A DNA stretch of 64,000 nucleotides from Gammaproteobacteria bacterium (GCA_026706595.1 JAPOYL010000011.1:150645-214644), one strand, 5' to 3'. Shown: positions 1-11,943, counted from the first letter of the stretch. Made by a program: numbers and translations. The notes: generated from the sequence alone by a model not told the origin.

Positions 1-2
1 AT

Positions 3-449
3 CTGCACCAGGGAAGCCATGTAGTGCACTGCGATTTCATCGGCGTAGTGCGGGCAGGGCACTCCAACCGCTCCCAGCATGAAATGCTGCTGTCCAACAT
101 GATTGCACAGGCCCGGGCCCTGATGCATGGCCAGACACTGGAAGAGGCCCAGGCCCGAACCCAGACAGAGTCAGCCGAGCACAGGGTGTTTCCCGGCAAC
201 CGCACCAGCAACACGATTTTGCTCAGGGAGCTTACCCCGCATACCCTGGGTCAGTTACTGGCCCTATACGAACACAAGGTGTTTGTGGAGGGCATCGTCC
301 TGAATATCAACTCATTTGATCAGCCAGGTGTCGAACTGGGGAAGAACCTGGCCGAATGCCTGCTCGAGAGCCTGCGGTCCAGAGATTTAGTGCAGGATTT
401 CGACCCTGCAACGCGTGCGCTGCTGGATTACTACAGGAAACATGCCTGA
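3..449 (+). CDS. pgi: Glucose-6-phosphate isomerase, C-terminal part (5' end outside the window)
   Basis: Frame is open to the window edge (LHQGSHVVHCDFIG...); GHSNRSQHEMLLSNMIAQ, HRVFPGNRTSNTILL and GQLLALYEHKVFVEGIVLNINSFDQPGVELGK are characteristic of Pgi. Confidence 0.95.
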   Translation: MHQGSHVVHCDFIGVVRAGHSNRSQHEMLLSNMIAQARALMHGQTLEEAQARTQTESAEHRVFPGNRTSNTILLRELTPHTLGQLLALYEHKVFVEGIVLNINSFDQPGVELGKNLAECLLESLRSRDLVQDFDPATRALLDYYRKHA

Positions 450-457
450 GTCCCGTC

Positions 458-1558
<1,101 letters not shown>

Positions 1559-1581
1559 CGTTAATTACGTATAATTTACCG

Positions 1582-3069
1582 ATGTCTTTCATCCCTGAAA
1601 ATATTTATCTGGTCAGGCAGGTCCGCGAAATGGACCGCATGGCGATCGGGGAATGCGGGATTCCCGGCTACACGCTGATGCAGCGAGCAGGTCAGGCTGC
1701 CTTTGACCTGGTCCGGGCCAGCTGGCCGGATGCCAAGGATTTTGTGGTGGTGACTGGGCCCGGGAACAATGGCGGAGACGGTTATGTCATTGCCCGCCTG
1801 GCGCGTGCAGCCGGGATGCGGGCAAGCGTTTTGCAGTCAGGTGATCACTCCGGGCTCACCGGTGATGCCGGGCGTGCCCGCGACGAATATCTGGAGCACG
1901 GTGGTCAATGCTCGGTCTTTACCGGACAGCAGGCACTGCCGGGGTGCGATCTTGTCATCGATGCCTTACTGGGTTCCGGGTTGACCCGGGCCGTTGAGGG
2001 GGAGTTTGCGGCTGTGATACAGGCTATGAATGCCCAACCCGCTCCAGTCCTGAGCGTGGATGTTCCCTCGGGGCTCGATGCCGACTGTGGCATGGCCCTG
2101 GGAGAAGCAGTGCTTGCACAGGCCACCATCACCTTTGTCGGCATGAAGCTGGGCTTGATCACCGGGGCTGGGCGCCGTCACGCCGGCAGCATCTTTTTCG
2201 ACGATTTGCAGATTCCGGATGAAGTGTTCCAGGCGATTCCGGCCTGCTGTCATAGAGTGGCCCTGGAAGGTCTGCATGAGTTGCTCGGGGTGCGCCACCC
2301 GGATGCCCACAAGGGCGATTTCGGACATGTGCTTGTGGTCGGGGGCAATGCGGGCATGGCCGGGTCTGTCAGACTGGCAGCTCAAGCTGCTGCACGGGTT
2401 GGCAGCGGACTGGTATCGGTGGCCACGGTGCCACAGCATGCCAGCCAGATCAGTGCTGCCTGTCCCGAGGTGATGGCGCACGGCGTGCGCAATCGCAGAG
2501 AACTTGATGCGCTGATCCACCGTGCCACGGTCGTGGCAATCGGGCCCGGGCTCGGGCAGGATCCGTGGGCCAGGGAACTGTTTGCCCGGGTTCTGGAACT
2601 GGATCTCCCGACAGTCGTGGACGCCGATGCATTGAATTTGCTCGCACTCGATCCGGTGCACAAAGAATCCTGGGTTCTGACCCCGCACCCCGGGGAAGCC
2701 GCCCGGCTGTCGAAGGTGGGCACCCGGGAAATCCAGCAGAACCGCCTTGGACGGGTACAGGCCTTGCAGGAGCAATACGGCGGTGCCTGCGTTCTGAAAG
2801 GCTGTGGCACGCTGGTGGCTGGCGAGGACCGGGTGTCCGTGTGTACGGCGGGAAATCCCGGCATGGCCTCGGGAGGCATGGGGGATGTACTGACAGGGGT
2901 CATTGCAGGGCTGCTCGCTCAGGGGCTGGAGCTGTACGATGCGGCACGCTTCGGCGTGCAACTGCATGCCCAAGGTGCGGACATGGCCGCGCGCGAAGGC
3001 CAGCGTGGTCTGCTGGCCAGCGATTTGTTTTTACCGCTTCACACCCTGGTCAATGCGGCCTGTGACTGA
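1582..3069 (+). CDS. nnr: Bifunctional NAD(P)H-hydrate epimerase / ADP-dependent NAD(P)H-hydrate dehydratase
   Basis: VVTGPGNNGGDGYVIAR (YjeF_N) and GNPGMASGGMGDVLTGVIAGLLAQG (carbohydrate kinase-like). Start set at MSFIPENIYL, inside the longer ORF. Confidence 0.93.
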   Translation: MSFIPENIYLVRQVREMDRMAIGECGIPGYTLMQRAGQAAFDLVRASWPDAKDFVVVTGPGNNGGDGYVIARLARAAGMRASVLQSGDHSGLTGDAGRARDEYLEHGGQCSVFTGQQALPGCDLVIDALLGSGLTRAVEGEFAAVIQAMNAQPAPVLSVDVPSGLDADCGMALGEAVLAQATITFVGMKLGLITGAGRRHAGSIFFDDLQIPDEVFQAIPACCHRVALEGLHELLGVRHPDAHKGDFGHVLVVGGNAGMAGSVRLAAQAAARVGSGLVSVATVPQHASQISAACPEVMAHGVRNRRELDALIHRATVVAIGPGLGQDPWARELFARVLELDLPTVVDADALNLLALDPVHKESWVLTPHPGEAARLSKVGTREIQQNRLGRVQALQEQYGGACVLKGCGTLVAGEDRVSVCTAGNPGMASGGMGDVLTGVIAGLLAQGLELYDAARFGVQLHAQGADMAAREGQRGLLASDLFLPLHTLVNAACD

Positions 3070-3074
3070 CCCAC

Positions 3075-3518
3075 ATGTATCTGGAGAATGAAACATCGAC
3101 GCTTGGGTTTGGTGCCAGCGTGGCCCGTCTCAGTTACCCCCCGCTGGTCATACACCTGCGTGGAGACCTGGGCACGGGCAAGACCACGTTTGCGCGCGGC
3201 TTCATTCGTGCCCTCGGGCATTCCGGCCGGGTAAAAAGCCCGACATTTTCCCTTCAGGAAAGCTATGTGCTTGAGCAGGCAGCACTTTTTCATTTCGATC
3301 TGTACCGGATACAGGACCCGGCCGAGCTTGAGTTTATCGGTATTCGCGATGCCGCAGGCGAAGCCGATACCATCTGCCTGATCGAATGGCCGGAGCGAGG
3401 GGCAGGGGAGATTCCAGAGGCCGATGTCGAACTTGTATTCCGGTATGCGGGGGAGGGTCGCGAGGTCGATTCCCATGGCAGGTCGGCCAAAGGTCGCTCA
3501 GTTATCAAGCTGTTGTAA
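3075..3518 (+). CDS. tsaE: tRNA threonylcarbamoyladenosine biosynthesis ATPase TsaE
   Basis: LRGDLGTGKTTFARGFIRALG Walker A and SPTFSLQESY; follows nnr as in many proteobacteria. Confidence 0.92.
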   Translation: MYLENETSTLGFGASVARLSYPPLVIHLRGDLGTGKTTFARGFIRALGHSGRVKSPTFSLQESYVLEQAALFHFDLYRIQDPAELEFIGIRDAAGEADTICLIEWPERGAGEIPEADVELVFRYAGEGREVDSHGRSAKGRSVIKLL

Positions 3519-3687
3519 TACAGGACTCTAACTTAGGCAGCTATGCTAATAATTCCATTATAAAAATCACTTGTAGTGACGTAAAATCTTTGCCACACTT
3601 TCACCATGGTTTTATAACCAGGGTTGTATTTTCTCAGTGCGACGTCAGACAGGCATGGTTTTGCGGGCAGGCTGGTTCGGTGCGGAC

Positions 3688-5007
3688 ATGTACCGGACAG
3701 GGATCTGCGCGCTGCTGGCACTGCTTGTGTTCCCGGCGCTGACGGCGGCCGGGGTATCCAAAATCGAGGATGTCCGGATTGCAGACCGAGGCGACAGTAC
3801 ACGCATCGTGTTTGATCTGTCTTCTCCTGCGAAGCACAAGGTCTTCGTACTTTCGAACCCGCACCGGGTAGTCCTGGACATCGAGCGCTGCAAGGCGAAC
3901 GGCAAGCTCAGTTCTGTCAAGGCCAAAAGCACTTTGCTGAAAAGTCTGCGCTATGCACAAAAGTCACCCCAGAAGCTGCGCGTAGTGCTGGACATGCAAA
4001 CTGCGGTGGTACCGAAAAGCTGGCTGCTGGGCCCTGGCAATGGAAAAGGACACCGTCTGGTACTCGACCTGTCCTCGGAGGTGAAACAACCGAGTGTCAA
4101 GCCCGTACTCGCCATGCCGGATACTTCGCACAGAAGGCGGGATGCCATCATCGCGATTGATGCCGGGCATGGTGGCAAGGACCCGGGGGCCATCGGCCGC
4201 AAGGGCACTTACGAAAAGGTGATCGTACTGTCCATTGCAAAACGGCTCAAAAACCTCATTGACAAGGAAAGGGGCATGCGCGCCGTGATGATCCGCAACG
4301 GCGACACCTACGTGCCCTTGCGAACGCGGATCAGAAAGGCGAGCCGGCTGAACGCGGACATGTTTATTTCCATCCATGCGGATGCATCGGTGAACCGCAA
4401 TGCGCGGGGTTCGTCCGTGTATGTCTTGTCCCAGCGAGGCGCCACCAGCGAGGCGGCCCGGATCCTGGCACAACGTGAAAATGCGGCGGACAAGATCGGC
4501 GGGGTCAGCCTGGATGACAAGGACAAGGTACTCAAGTCAGTGCTGGTCGACTTGTCCCAGACGGCTACGATTGACGCCAGTATCGATCTTGCCGAAGACA
4601 TCCTTCACGAACTCGGTGCAATCGGGAATCTGTTGCACAACCGCGTGGAGCAGGCCGGATTCGCAGTGTTGAAATCGCCCGACATCCCTTCCGTGCTGGT
4701 GGAGACAGCCTTTATATCAAACCCCCAGGAAGAGCAGCGTTTGCGGACCCGAGCCCACCAGCAGAAGCTGGCGGCAGCCATTCTGAAAGGTATACGAAGG
4801 TACCTGAAGGATCATGCCCAAAGTGACATGCTCCTGGCCGCCTCCGGCAGTGGCAGCAGGCACGTGATACGAAGAGGTGAGACCCTTTCCACCATTGCCA
4901 ATTACTACCAGATCGGAGTCGGTGAACTGCGCAGGGCCAATGCCCTCAAGTCAGACAAGATTCGTGCAGGGCAGGTGCTGATGATCCCGGGGTCCACCGG
5001 AACCTAG
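3688..5007 (+). CDS. amiC: N-acetylmuramoyl-L-alanine amidase with N-terminal AMIN and C-terminal LysM domains
   Basis: IIAIDAGHGGKDPGAIG, MFISIHADA, VLVETAFISN, and LysM HVIRRGETLSTIANYYQIGVGELRRAN. Start set at MYRTGIC with a signal peptide. Confidence 0.92.
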   Translation: MYRTGICALLALLVFPALTAAGVSKIEDVRIADRGDSTRIVFDLSSPAKHKVFVLSNPHRVVLDIERCKANGKLSSVKAKSTLLKSLRYAQKSPQKLRVVLDMQTAVVPKSWLLGPGNGKGHRLVLDLSSEVKQPSVKPVLAMPDTSHRRRDAIIAIDAGHGGKDPGAIGRKGTYEKVIVLSIAKRLKNLIDKERGMRAVMIRNGDTYVPLRTRIRKASRLNADMFISIHADASVNRNARGSSVYVLSQRGATSEAARILAQRENAADKIGGVSLDDKDKVLKSVLVDLSQTATIDASIDLAEDILHELGAIGNLLHNRVEQAGFAVLKSPDIPSVLVETAFISNPQEEQRLRTRAHQQKLAAAILKGIRRYLKDHAQSDMLLAASGSGSRHVIRRGETLSTIANYYQIGVGELRRANALKSDKIRAGQVLMIPGSTGT

Positions 5008-5101
5008 CCCAGACCCGGCACCTGCCGGCAATACCCCGTTTTCAGGCTGGGGCGACCAGGCTGGAATGCTGCCCGCACCCGGGCGAGGGTTCCGTAGCTA
5101 C

Positions 5102-6130
5102 TCAGGCCATGAACCTCGAGTCCTGGGCTTTTTGCCACCAGGAAAAAAACACCTTTTCGGTACTGGCATGAACGCTTGCTGCAATACGCTCGCTGAGAGT
5201 CTTGGGCACCGTGTAGTTGACCTCGTAAATATCCGCGTCGTGGCTGGCCTGCAGCAGGTAGTCATCGCTGGTAATCAGTGTATCCACCAGGTTCAGCTCG
5301 AGGGCGCGGCTCGCCAGCCAGTGTTCCCCGGTAGACACCTTGTCAATCTCGAGCCCGGGACGGTGGTCTTTGACGAACTCCTTGAACAGGGCGTGGGTGT
5401 CTTCAAGTTGGCGGTTGAAATGTTCGCGGTCCTCATGGGTATTTTTGCCGAACATGGTCAGCGTGCGTTTCAGTTCGCCGGCTTTCATGAGTTCGAAATC
5501 GACACCGTGCTTGTCAAGCATGCGGTTGAAGTTGGGTATCTGTGCCAGCACGCCAATCGAGCCGACCACGGCAAACGGGGCGGCAATGATCTTGTCGGCC
5601 ACACAAGCCATCATGTATCCCCCGCTTGCGGCCACCTTGTCTATGGATACGGTAAGGGGAATGTCTTTTTGTTTGATGCGCAATAACTGCGATGCGGCAA
5701 AACCGTGTTCATGCACCAGACCGCCGGTGTTTTCCAGGCACACCAGCACCTCATCCCGGCTGGTGGCTACTGACAGGATCGCAGTAATCTCCTTGCGCAA
5801 ATGGCGCACGGCCGTGGCGCGGATGTTGCCCAGGAAGTTCAGCACGAAAATGCGTTTGCGAACTTCGGAAGACGTTTTCTTTTTTTCCAGGCGGGCTTCT
5901 TTCTTGCTTTGCTTTCGTGTTTTTCTGAATTCTTTCTTCGGCAGCAGGGAGAGCAGCAGTGTGTCCGCCATGGATTTGTATTTCTTGTTCAGGTGGGTGA
6001 TTTCCAAATGGTCAACTGCACGCGATTTCTTGGACAAGGAAGACAGCAGGCTGATGACGATCCACACGAAGATCAAAATGGTCAGTACCTTGGTTAAAAA
6101 TAATCCGTACTCTGAAATGAACTCAAGCAT
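5102..6130 (-). CDS. sohB: SohB-type inner-membrane S49 peptidase
   Basis: N-terminal TM (MLEFISEYGLFLTKVLTILIFVW), KVAASGGYMMACVADKIIAAPFAVVGSIGV catalytic Ser region. Confidence 0.9.
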   Translation of the reverse strand: MLEFISEYGLFLTKVLTILIFVWIVISLLSSLSKKSRAVDHLEITHLNKKYKSMADTLLLSLLPKKEFRKTRKQSKKEARLEKKKTSSEVRKRIFVLNFLGNIRATAVRHLRKEITAILSVATSRDEVLVCLENTGGLVHEHGFAASQLLRIKQKDIPLTVSIDKVAASGGYMMACVADKIIAAPFAVVGSIGVLAQIPNFNRMLDKHGVDFELMKAGELKRTLTMFGKNTHEDREHFNRQLEDTHALFKEFVKDHRPGLEIDKVSTGEHWLASRALELNLVDTLITSDDYLLQASHDADIYEVNYTVPKTLSERIAASVHASTEKVFFSWWQKAQDSRFMA

Positions 6131-6149
6131 GTCAGATGCCTCTCGTTGG

Positions 6150-6989
6150 TTATGTGTCGTAAATGCATTCGTAGCTGACAAAAAACTGCCCGCAGCCATT
6201 GTCTGAAACCTCGTCCAGCAGCAGTGAACTCAGCTGAAGCCTGCAGTGTGCCAGTGTTTCGCCTTCCAGCAGGGTCCTGTACGTTTGTCCGCCTAGCACC
6301 TGGTGCGAGATGCTGATGTACAACGTGTCCAGTTGCCGGTCCTCCAACATGGTGTGCAGCATCCTGGGACCCGCGATCAGGTAGATGTTGCGGTATCCGC
6401 GCCGGGCAAGTGCATCGATCAGGGGCTTGCCCTGCACCATATCGGATTTTCCGGCAAGCAGGACTTCCAGCCCCTGTGCCTGCCAGTGCTTGTGCCGTGC
6501 AGGATCCGTGGCCTGCCCGGCAGCGACATAGACCTTTTGTCCACTTTCCTTCAATGAAGGATGCAATGGGAACTCCAGGCTTGAACTTGCGATCACGACG
6601 TCTGGATGTTCGCGCAGGCCCTGCTGTCTTCGCCAGGCATGCAGATCCTCATACTCTGGGGTGTTCGGCAGTTGCAGGATATTTCCAAGTTCGGAGGACG
6701 CGAGGCTTCTCATGTACTTGCCGTGCGTGATCAGACAATCCGCTTGTGCATGAAGTTCCAGAAACAGGCGGAAGTCCTCCCCACTGGTCAGGGATTCGGG
6801 CAGATGAAGTTTTGGGTTGGTCCGGGTGGTGGCAGCAATCCGTCCATCCAGGCTGGTCACAAAGTTGGCCGCCACAACCGGCTTTTTCTGGCTGGATTGT
6901 CGCCAGCCGAACTGCTGGAGGTACACGTTCTGCAGGGCGCATGCTGCTGGGGGCTGAGGGAAGAGCCGCAACAGCTGTTTTGTACTCAT
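6150..6989 (-). CDS. RibD C-terminal / dihydrofolate reductase-like protein
   Basis: KPVVAANFVTSLDGRIA and YLIAGPRMLHTML are typical of the RibD_C fold. Confidence 0.75.
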   Translation of the reverse strand: MSTKQLLRLFPQPPAACALQNVYLQQFGWRQSSQKKPVVAANFVTSLDGRIAATTRTNPKLHLPESLTSGEDFRLFLELHAQADCLITHGKYMRSLASSELGNILQLPNTPEYEDLHAWRRQQGLREHPDVVIASSSLEFPLHPSLKESGQKVYVAAGQATDPARHKHWQAQGLEVLLAGKSDMVQGKPLIDALARRGYRNIYLIAGPRMLHTMLEDRQLDTLYISISHQVLGGQTYRTLLEGETLAHCRLQLSSLLLDEVSDNGCGQFFVSYECIYDT

Positions 6990-7052
6990 TCTTGAATAAT
7001 ACAGGTATGTGCCGGATGTTATAGTATCCTAGCATGCCAACATCCAGGACCC

Positions 7053-7418
7053 ATGCGAAAACCGAATATTTCCAGAGCCATTCCAAAGCAGCGTTACAAG
7101 CTCGGGGATTACACAATCGTCGTGCTCGAAGACATTGAGAGCAAGGACCAGATCGAGTACGAATATTTGCTCGCCGCTGTCAAAGACGGGCACCACGAGC
7201 CCGAGGTGTATATCAGCTGCGAAAAGTCAAAGACGGAAACAGCGACTGACAGCCACGCCGTCCGGGTTTTTGCCGCCCGCCTGGGAGATCAGGCATCCGG
7301 ACAGGTTATCGAGCACTCCGAGCGGTGGGCCAGCCAGGATGCGTTTGTTGCCTATGCCCTTTCCGGGTTTCAGCAGATGCTTGAGATGCAGGACGAAGAG
7401 CCTGTTCCGATCATATGA
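7053..7418 (+). CDS. Conserved hypothetical protein, 121 aa
   Basis: ORF between the ribD-like gene and mutL; overlaps the mutL start by 4 nt. Confidence 0.65.
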   Translation: MRKPNISRAIPKQRYKLGDYTIVVLEDIESKDQIEYEYLLAAVKDGHHEPEVYISCEKSKTETATDSHAVRVFAARLGDQASGQVIEHSERWASQDAFVAYALSGFQQMLEMQDEEPVPII

Positions 7419-9241
7419 GCAGACCGGCCGTGCCGTCCATTCAGCATTTACCCCCACAGCTTGTTAACCAGATTGCAGCAGGCGAGGTTATCGAACGTCC
7501 CGCGTCGGTCCTAAAGGAGCTTCTTGAAAATGCCCTGGATGCGGGTGCTACAAGAGTCTCGGTCGAACTCGAGCGCGGTGGAATGGAGTGCATACGGGTA
7601 CGTGATGACGGCAATGGCATACCCGGGGAAGAAATTCCGCTGGCCCTGCAACGCCATGCGACCAGCAAGATTTCGTGTCTGGAAGATCTTGAGCAAATTA
7701 CTACCTTGGGATTTCGTGGCGAGGCCTTGCCCAGCATTGCCTCGGTGTCCAGGTTCAGTATTGCCTCCAATCCCGAGACCACCACCAACGAAGGCTGGAT
7801 GATCTCGGCAGAAGGCGGGGAATTTGTACAGGATGCAGTGCCGGCACGCCAGGCCAAGGGCACGATGGTGGAGGTCAAAAACCTGTTTTTCAATGTGCCT
7901 GCCCGCAAGAAATTTCTGCGCACCGAGAAAACCGAATGGCAACACTGTCAATCCATGCTGCTCAGGATTGCCCTGAGCCGATTCGACATCGAGATGTCGG
8001 TCCAACACAATGGCAGGCACTGCCTGCAACTCGATGCAGCTGAGGACAAGCCTGACAGGGTCCGGCGCCTGCGCCAGGCATGCGGACAGAAATTTGCGCA
8101 GCAAAGCATCGCTCTGGAAAATTCCGCACAGGATCTGCACATGGATGGCTGGATCAGCCTGCCCACGTTCTCACGCAGCCAGGCGGACCTGCAGTACTTC
8201 TATGTGAACGGTCGTGCCATACGGGACAAGGTGGTCGCGCACGCCATCAAGCAGGCCTATCAGGACGTGCTGTATCACGGACGGTTCCCTGCCTTTGTGC
8301 TGTTCCTGGAAATGGACCCTGCCCAGGTGGATGTCAATGCCCACCCCATGAAGCATGAAGTGCGTTTCCGCCAGGGTCGGTATGTGCATGACTTTGTCCG
8401 GCACACGGTGGGCAAGGCGATCGCAGAAACCATGCCTGAGTCCGGGCAGCAGGATGTCGGAAAATACCGTGATGTCGTGGATGACTATGCGCACACCCCC
8501 CAGTCCGGCATGTTGCCCCGCAGTGTCATGGGGGATGGATTGCCGGGTACACCTTCCATGGCCTCCCAGCTGCAGGCTGCGGCCGGACTGTACGGGGATA
8601 CGGCGATGGAACGGGCACACACTGCCGGTTCCGAGGAGGACGAGAAGTCGATGCCACCGCTGGGCTATGCCCTGGCCCAGCTGCAGGGAATTTACATACT
8701 TGCGCAGAATGACCAGGGCCTGATCATCGTGGACATGCATGCCGCGCATGAACGCATCGTGTACGAGAAGCTGAAAACGGCTTTTCAGCAGCAGGGAGTT
8801 CCCGTGCAGGCCCTGCTTGTTCCCCTGACCCTTGAACTCAGTCAGCAGGAAGCGGCCCTGGCTGAACAGCAGGCACAGCTGTTTTCGAAATTCGGTTTCG
8901 GAGTTGAACGGTTCGGCAACGAGAGTGTGGTCATACGGGAAATTCCGGCATTGCTGCAGCAGGGCGAGATCGACGTCGGGAGTCTGGTCCGGGATGTGTT
9001 GTCGGACTTGGGCGAATACGATGCTTCGGGAAGGCTGGAGCAGGCCAGCAACGAGATCCTGTCGACCATGGCGTGCCATGGTTCCGTGCGCGCCAACCGC
9101 AAGCTGATGATCACTGAAATGAACGCCTTGTTGCGCGACATGGAAGCGACGGAACGAAGTGCACAGTGTAACCATGGACGTCCTACCTGGATGCAGTTGA
9201 GCGTGGGCCAGCTGGACAAGCTGTTCAAGCGTGGGCGCTGA
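7415..9241 (+). CDS. mutL: DNA mismatch repair protein MutL
   Basis: IAAGEVIERPASVLKELLENALDAGATRV, TLGFRGEALPSIASVSRF, CNHGRPTW. Confidence 0.97.
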   Translation: MSRPAVPSIQHLPPQLVNQIAAGEVIERPASVLKELLENALDAGATRVSVELERGGMECIRVRDDGNGIPGEEIPLALQRHATSKISCLEDLEQITTLGFRGEALPSIASVSRFSIASNPETTTNEGWMISAEGGEFVQDAVPARQAKGTMVEVKNLFFNVPARKKFLRTEKTEWQHCQSMLLRIALSRFDIEMSVQHNGRHCLQLDAAEDKPDRVRRLRQACGQKFAQQSIALENSAQDLHMDGWISLPTFSRSQADLQYFYVNGRAIRDKVVAHAIKQAYQDVLYHGRFPAFVLFLEMDPAQVDVNAHPMKHEVRFRQGRYVHDFVRHTVGKAIAETMPESGQQDVGKYRDVVDDYAHTPQSGMLPRSVMGDGLPGTPSMASQLQAAAGLYGDTAMERAHTAGSEEDEKSMPPLGYALAQLQGIYILAQNDQGLIIVDMHAAHERIVYEKLKTAFQQQGVPVQALLVPLTLELSQQEAALAEQQAQLFSKFGFGVERFGNESVVIREIPALLQQGEIDVGSLVRDVLSDLGEYDASGRLEQASNEILSTMACHGSVRANRKLMITEMNALLRDMEATERSAQCNHGRPTWMQLSVGQLDKLFKRGR

Positions 9242-9286
9242 CATGGCAAACCATGCGCGGGGCCTGCGAGCCTGAATTCAAGAGCG

Positions 9287-10252
9287 TTGGATGCGATACC
9301 AGCAGTTTGCCTGATGGGCCCGACGGCCAGTGGCAAGACCGGCCTTGCATTGAGGATTGCAGCAGAGTTCCCGTGCGAGATCATCAGCGTGGACTCGGTC
9401 ATGATTTACCGTGGCATGGACATCGGTTCTGCCAAACCGGACAAGACCGTCCTGCAAACTGTGCCCCACCACCTGATTGACATCCTTGACCCTGCTGAAA
9501 CCTATTCGGCGGCAAATTTCAGGACCGATGCACTGCGGCAGATCCGTGCCATCCATGCACGCAAACACATTCCTTTGCTGGTGGGCGGTACCATGCTTTA
9601 TTTCAATAGCCTGTTGCGTGGCCTGTCCAACATGCCCGGAGCCAACGCCCAGGTCCGGGAAAAGATCAACCGCGAGGCAAAAACGCATGGCTGGGAAGCC
9701 CTGCATGCGCGCCTTGCCCGGATCGATCCGAAGGCGGCCGCCCAGATTCATCCGAATGATCCGCAGCGCATACAGCGAGCCCTGGAAGTCTATGAGATCA
9801 GCGGCATTCCGATCAGTGTGTGGCATGCAAAACCCGGGGCGCCACGACCGGTATTTCAGGCGTTGAAAATTGCGCTGGTCCCGGAAGACCGCAGCCGGTT
9901 GCATGAACGTATCTGGCAGCGTTTTGAGGTCATGCTGGCAGACGGATTCCTCGACGAGGTGGAAACATTGCAGCGCAGGGAGGAGTTGCACAGCGGCTTG
10001 CCGTCGATCCGCTCGGTCGGCTACAGGCAGGCCTGGAGTCACCTCGCCGGTGAGTATGGTTACGAGGAAATGTGTGAGAAAGCGGTCGCTGCCACACGCC
10101 AGTTTGCGAAAAGGCAACTGACCTGGTTACGCGGCGAAACGGACCTGACCCGGGTGTGCGCCGAGCAATTCGATATTGGTAATATCTATCGTACAATTGA
10201 CTCCCATATAGGAACATCGACCTGTTACACTACAGGGACACCGAGCCGGTGA
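9287..10252 (+). CDS. miaA: tRNA dimethylallyltransferase
   Basis: GPTASGKTGLALRIA, SVDSVMIYRGMDIGSAKP; located between mutL and hfq. Confidence 0.96.
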   Translation: MDAIPAVCLMGPTASGKTGLALRIAAEFPCEIISVDSVMIYRGMDIGSAKPDKTVLQTVPHHLIDILDPAETYSAANFRTDALRQIRAIHARKHIPLLVGGTMLYFNSLLRGLSNMPGANAQVREKINREAKTHGWEALHARLARIDPKAAAQIHPNDPQRIQRALEVYEISGIPISVWHAKPGAPRPVFQALKIALVPEDRSRLHERIWQRFEVMLADGFLDEVETLQRREELHSGLPSIRSVGYRQAWSHLAGEYGYEEMCEKAVAATRQFAKRQLTWLRGETDLTRVCAEQFDIGNIYRTIDSHIGTSTCYTTGTPSR

Positions 10253-10309
10253 GGGTACAACTCGCTAGTAGGTAGTAATAACAATACAAAATAAACTAGA
10301 GGTACTACA

Positions 10310-10549
10310 GTGATGTCAAAAGGCCAAACTTTGCAGGAGCCTTTTCTGAATGCACTGCGGAAAGAGAAGGTTCCCGTTTCAGTCTATCTCGTAAACGGAA
10401 TCAAGCTACAGGGCCAGGTTGACTCTTTCGATCAATTTGTGGTGTTGTTGAAAAACAGTGTGAACCAGATGGTCTATAAGCATGCGATATCAACGATTGT
10501 TCCGTCGCGCATGGTGAAAATCCCCTATAACGACGAGCGCCGGGAGTAG
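10310..10549 (+). CDS. hfq: RNA-binding protein Hfq
   Basis: [58 protein letters not shown]. Confidence 0.98.
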   Translation: MMSKGQTLQEPFLNALRKEKVPVSVYLVNGIKLQGQVDSFDQFVVLLKNSVNQMVYKHAISTIVPSRMVKIPYNDERRE

Positions 10550-10586
10550 CAACACCTGGTGAATTGCAGCAGACCGGAGCAATTGT

Positions 10587-11870
10587 TTGTTTGAGCGCCC
10601 TGATACAGGCGAGCGCGTGATCCTCGTGCATACGCGGTTTCGAAGCGTAGCCAACAATCAGGAACTGAACGAATTCGAGGAACTGGCCCGTTCGGTCAGT
10701 GCGGAAATTGCCACCGTCATCACGGTGCAGCGTGACAAGCCGGACGCAAAGCTTCTGATTGGCAGCGGCAAGGCGGCTGAGCTGGCTCAGCTGGCCTGCC
10801 TGCTGAATGCAGATATCATCATCTTCAACTATGCCTTGTCTCCGAGCCAGGAACGCAACCTAGAAAAAATCTGCAAGAGGCGGGTGCTGGACAGAACCGG
10901 ACTGATCCTGGATATCTTCGCGCAGCGCGCACGTTCCTATGAGGGCAAGTTGCAGGTTGAACTTGCGCAACTGAAATACCTTTCCACCCGGTTGATACGC
11001 GGGTGGAGTCACCTGGAACGCCAGAAAGGGGGGATTGGACTGCGTGGACCGGGGGAGAAGCAGCTGGAATCAGACCGGAGGCTGCTGCGACAGCGCATCA
11101 AGCAAATTTCCAAACGCCTGGAGAAAATACGCATCCAGCGCAACCAGGGACGGGCCGCGCGACGCAAGACCACGACCCCCACCGTGGCGCTGGTCGGCTA
11201 TACCAATGCAGGGAAATCCACGCTGTTCAACCAGCTTACCAATGCGGACGTGTACTCCGCGGACAAGCTGTTCGCGACCCTGGATCCTACCCTGCGACGC
11301 ATGGAACTTTCGAAAAGCCGGCATGTCGTACTGGCGGATACAGTCGGCTTTATCCAGGACCTGCCGCATGACCTGATTGAAGCGTTTCATGCGACACTTC
11401 AGGAGACCGGGGAAGCCGATCTGCTGTTGCATATTGTGGATGCCGGGGATGACAACCGGACGCATAATATTCTGGAGGTCGAATCCGTGCTGCGGCAGAT
11501 TGATGCTTTGGATATACCCCAGATTATGGTTTACAATAAGATTGATCTGATCAACATGTTGCCCAACATACAGCTGGACTCGCAGGGTCGCATACAGCAG
11601 GTGTGGGTATCTGCGCTACAGGGGCAGGGCCTGGATCTGCTGAAACAGGCGTTGCGGCAGCATTTTGACATTCAGTGTGAGTGTATCTGGCTGCGCCTGC
11701 CGCCCACTGCAGGCCACATTCGCAGCGAGTTGTACGCCAAAGATCATGTCGTGCAGGAATTTGTCGATGATGAAGGGCATTGGCAGATCGAAGCCGAGGT
11801 ACCTGCACAAAGAGTCAAGCATTTTGCAGACTACCAGATTGCAGTGCAGTCTGAGCAGCTTGCAGGTTGA
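10587..11870 (+). CDS. hflX: GTPase HflX
   Basis: GERVILVHTRF, ERQKGGIGLRGPGEKQLESDRR, GYTNAGKSTLFNQLT; TTG start in the ORF track. Confidence 0.96.
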   Translation: MFERPDTGERVILVHTRFRSVANNQELNEFEELARSVSAEIATVITVQRDKPDAKLLIGSGKAAELAQLACLLNADIIIFNYALSPSQERNLEKICKRRVLDRTGLILDIFAQRARSYEGKLQVELAQLKYLSTRLIRGWSHLERQKGGIGLRGPGEKQLESDRRLLRQRIKQISKRLEKIRIQRNQGRAARRKTTTPTVALVGYTNAGKSTLFNQLTNADVYSADKLFATLDPTLRRMELSKSRHVVLADTVGFIQDLPHDLIEAFHATLQETGEADLLLHIVDAGDDNRTHNILEVESVLRQIDALDIPQIMVYNKIDLINMLPNIQLDSQGRIQQVWVSALQGQGLDLLKQALRQHFDIQCECIWLRLPPTAGHIRSELYAKDHVVQEFVDDEGHWQIEAEVPAQRVKHFADYQIAVQSEQLAG

Positions 11871-11943
11871 AGCCACTTTTTGACGGTAGCTTGATACAAT
11901 ACCTAATTGCTTCAGAGTTGAAGCATGGGTTCAGTAATCATTC

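Noticed and set aside
8171-9244. 357-aa ORF antisense to mutL, and similar antisense ORFs at 1966-2973, 18691-19578 and 41216-42187
   Set aside because: Each lies over a well-supported gene and shows no recognisable protein features.
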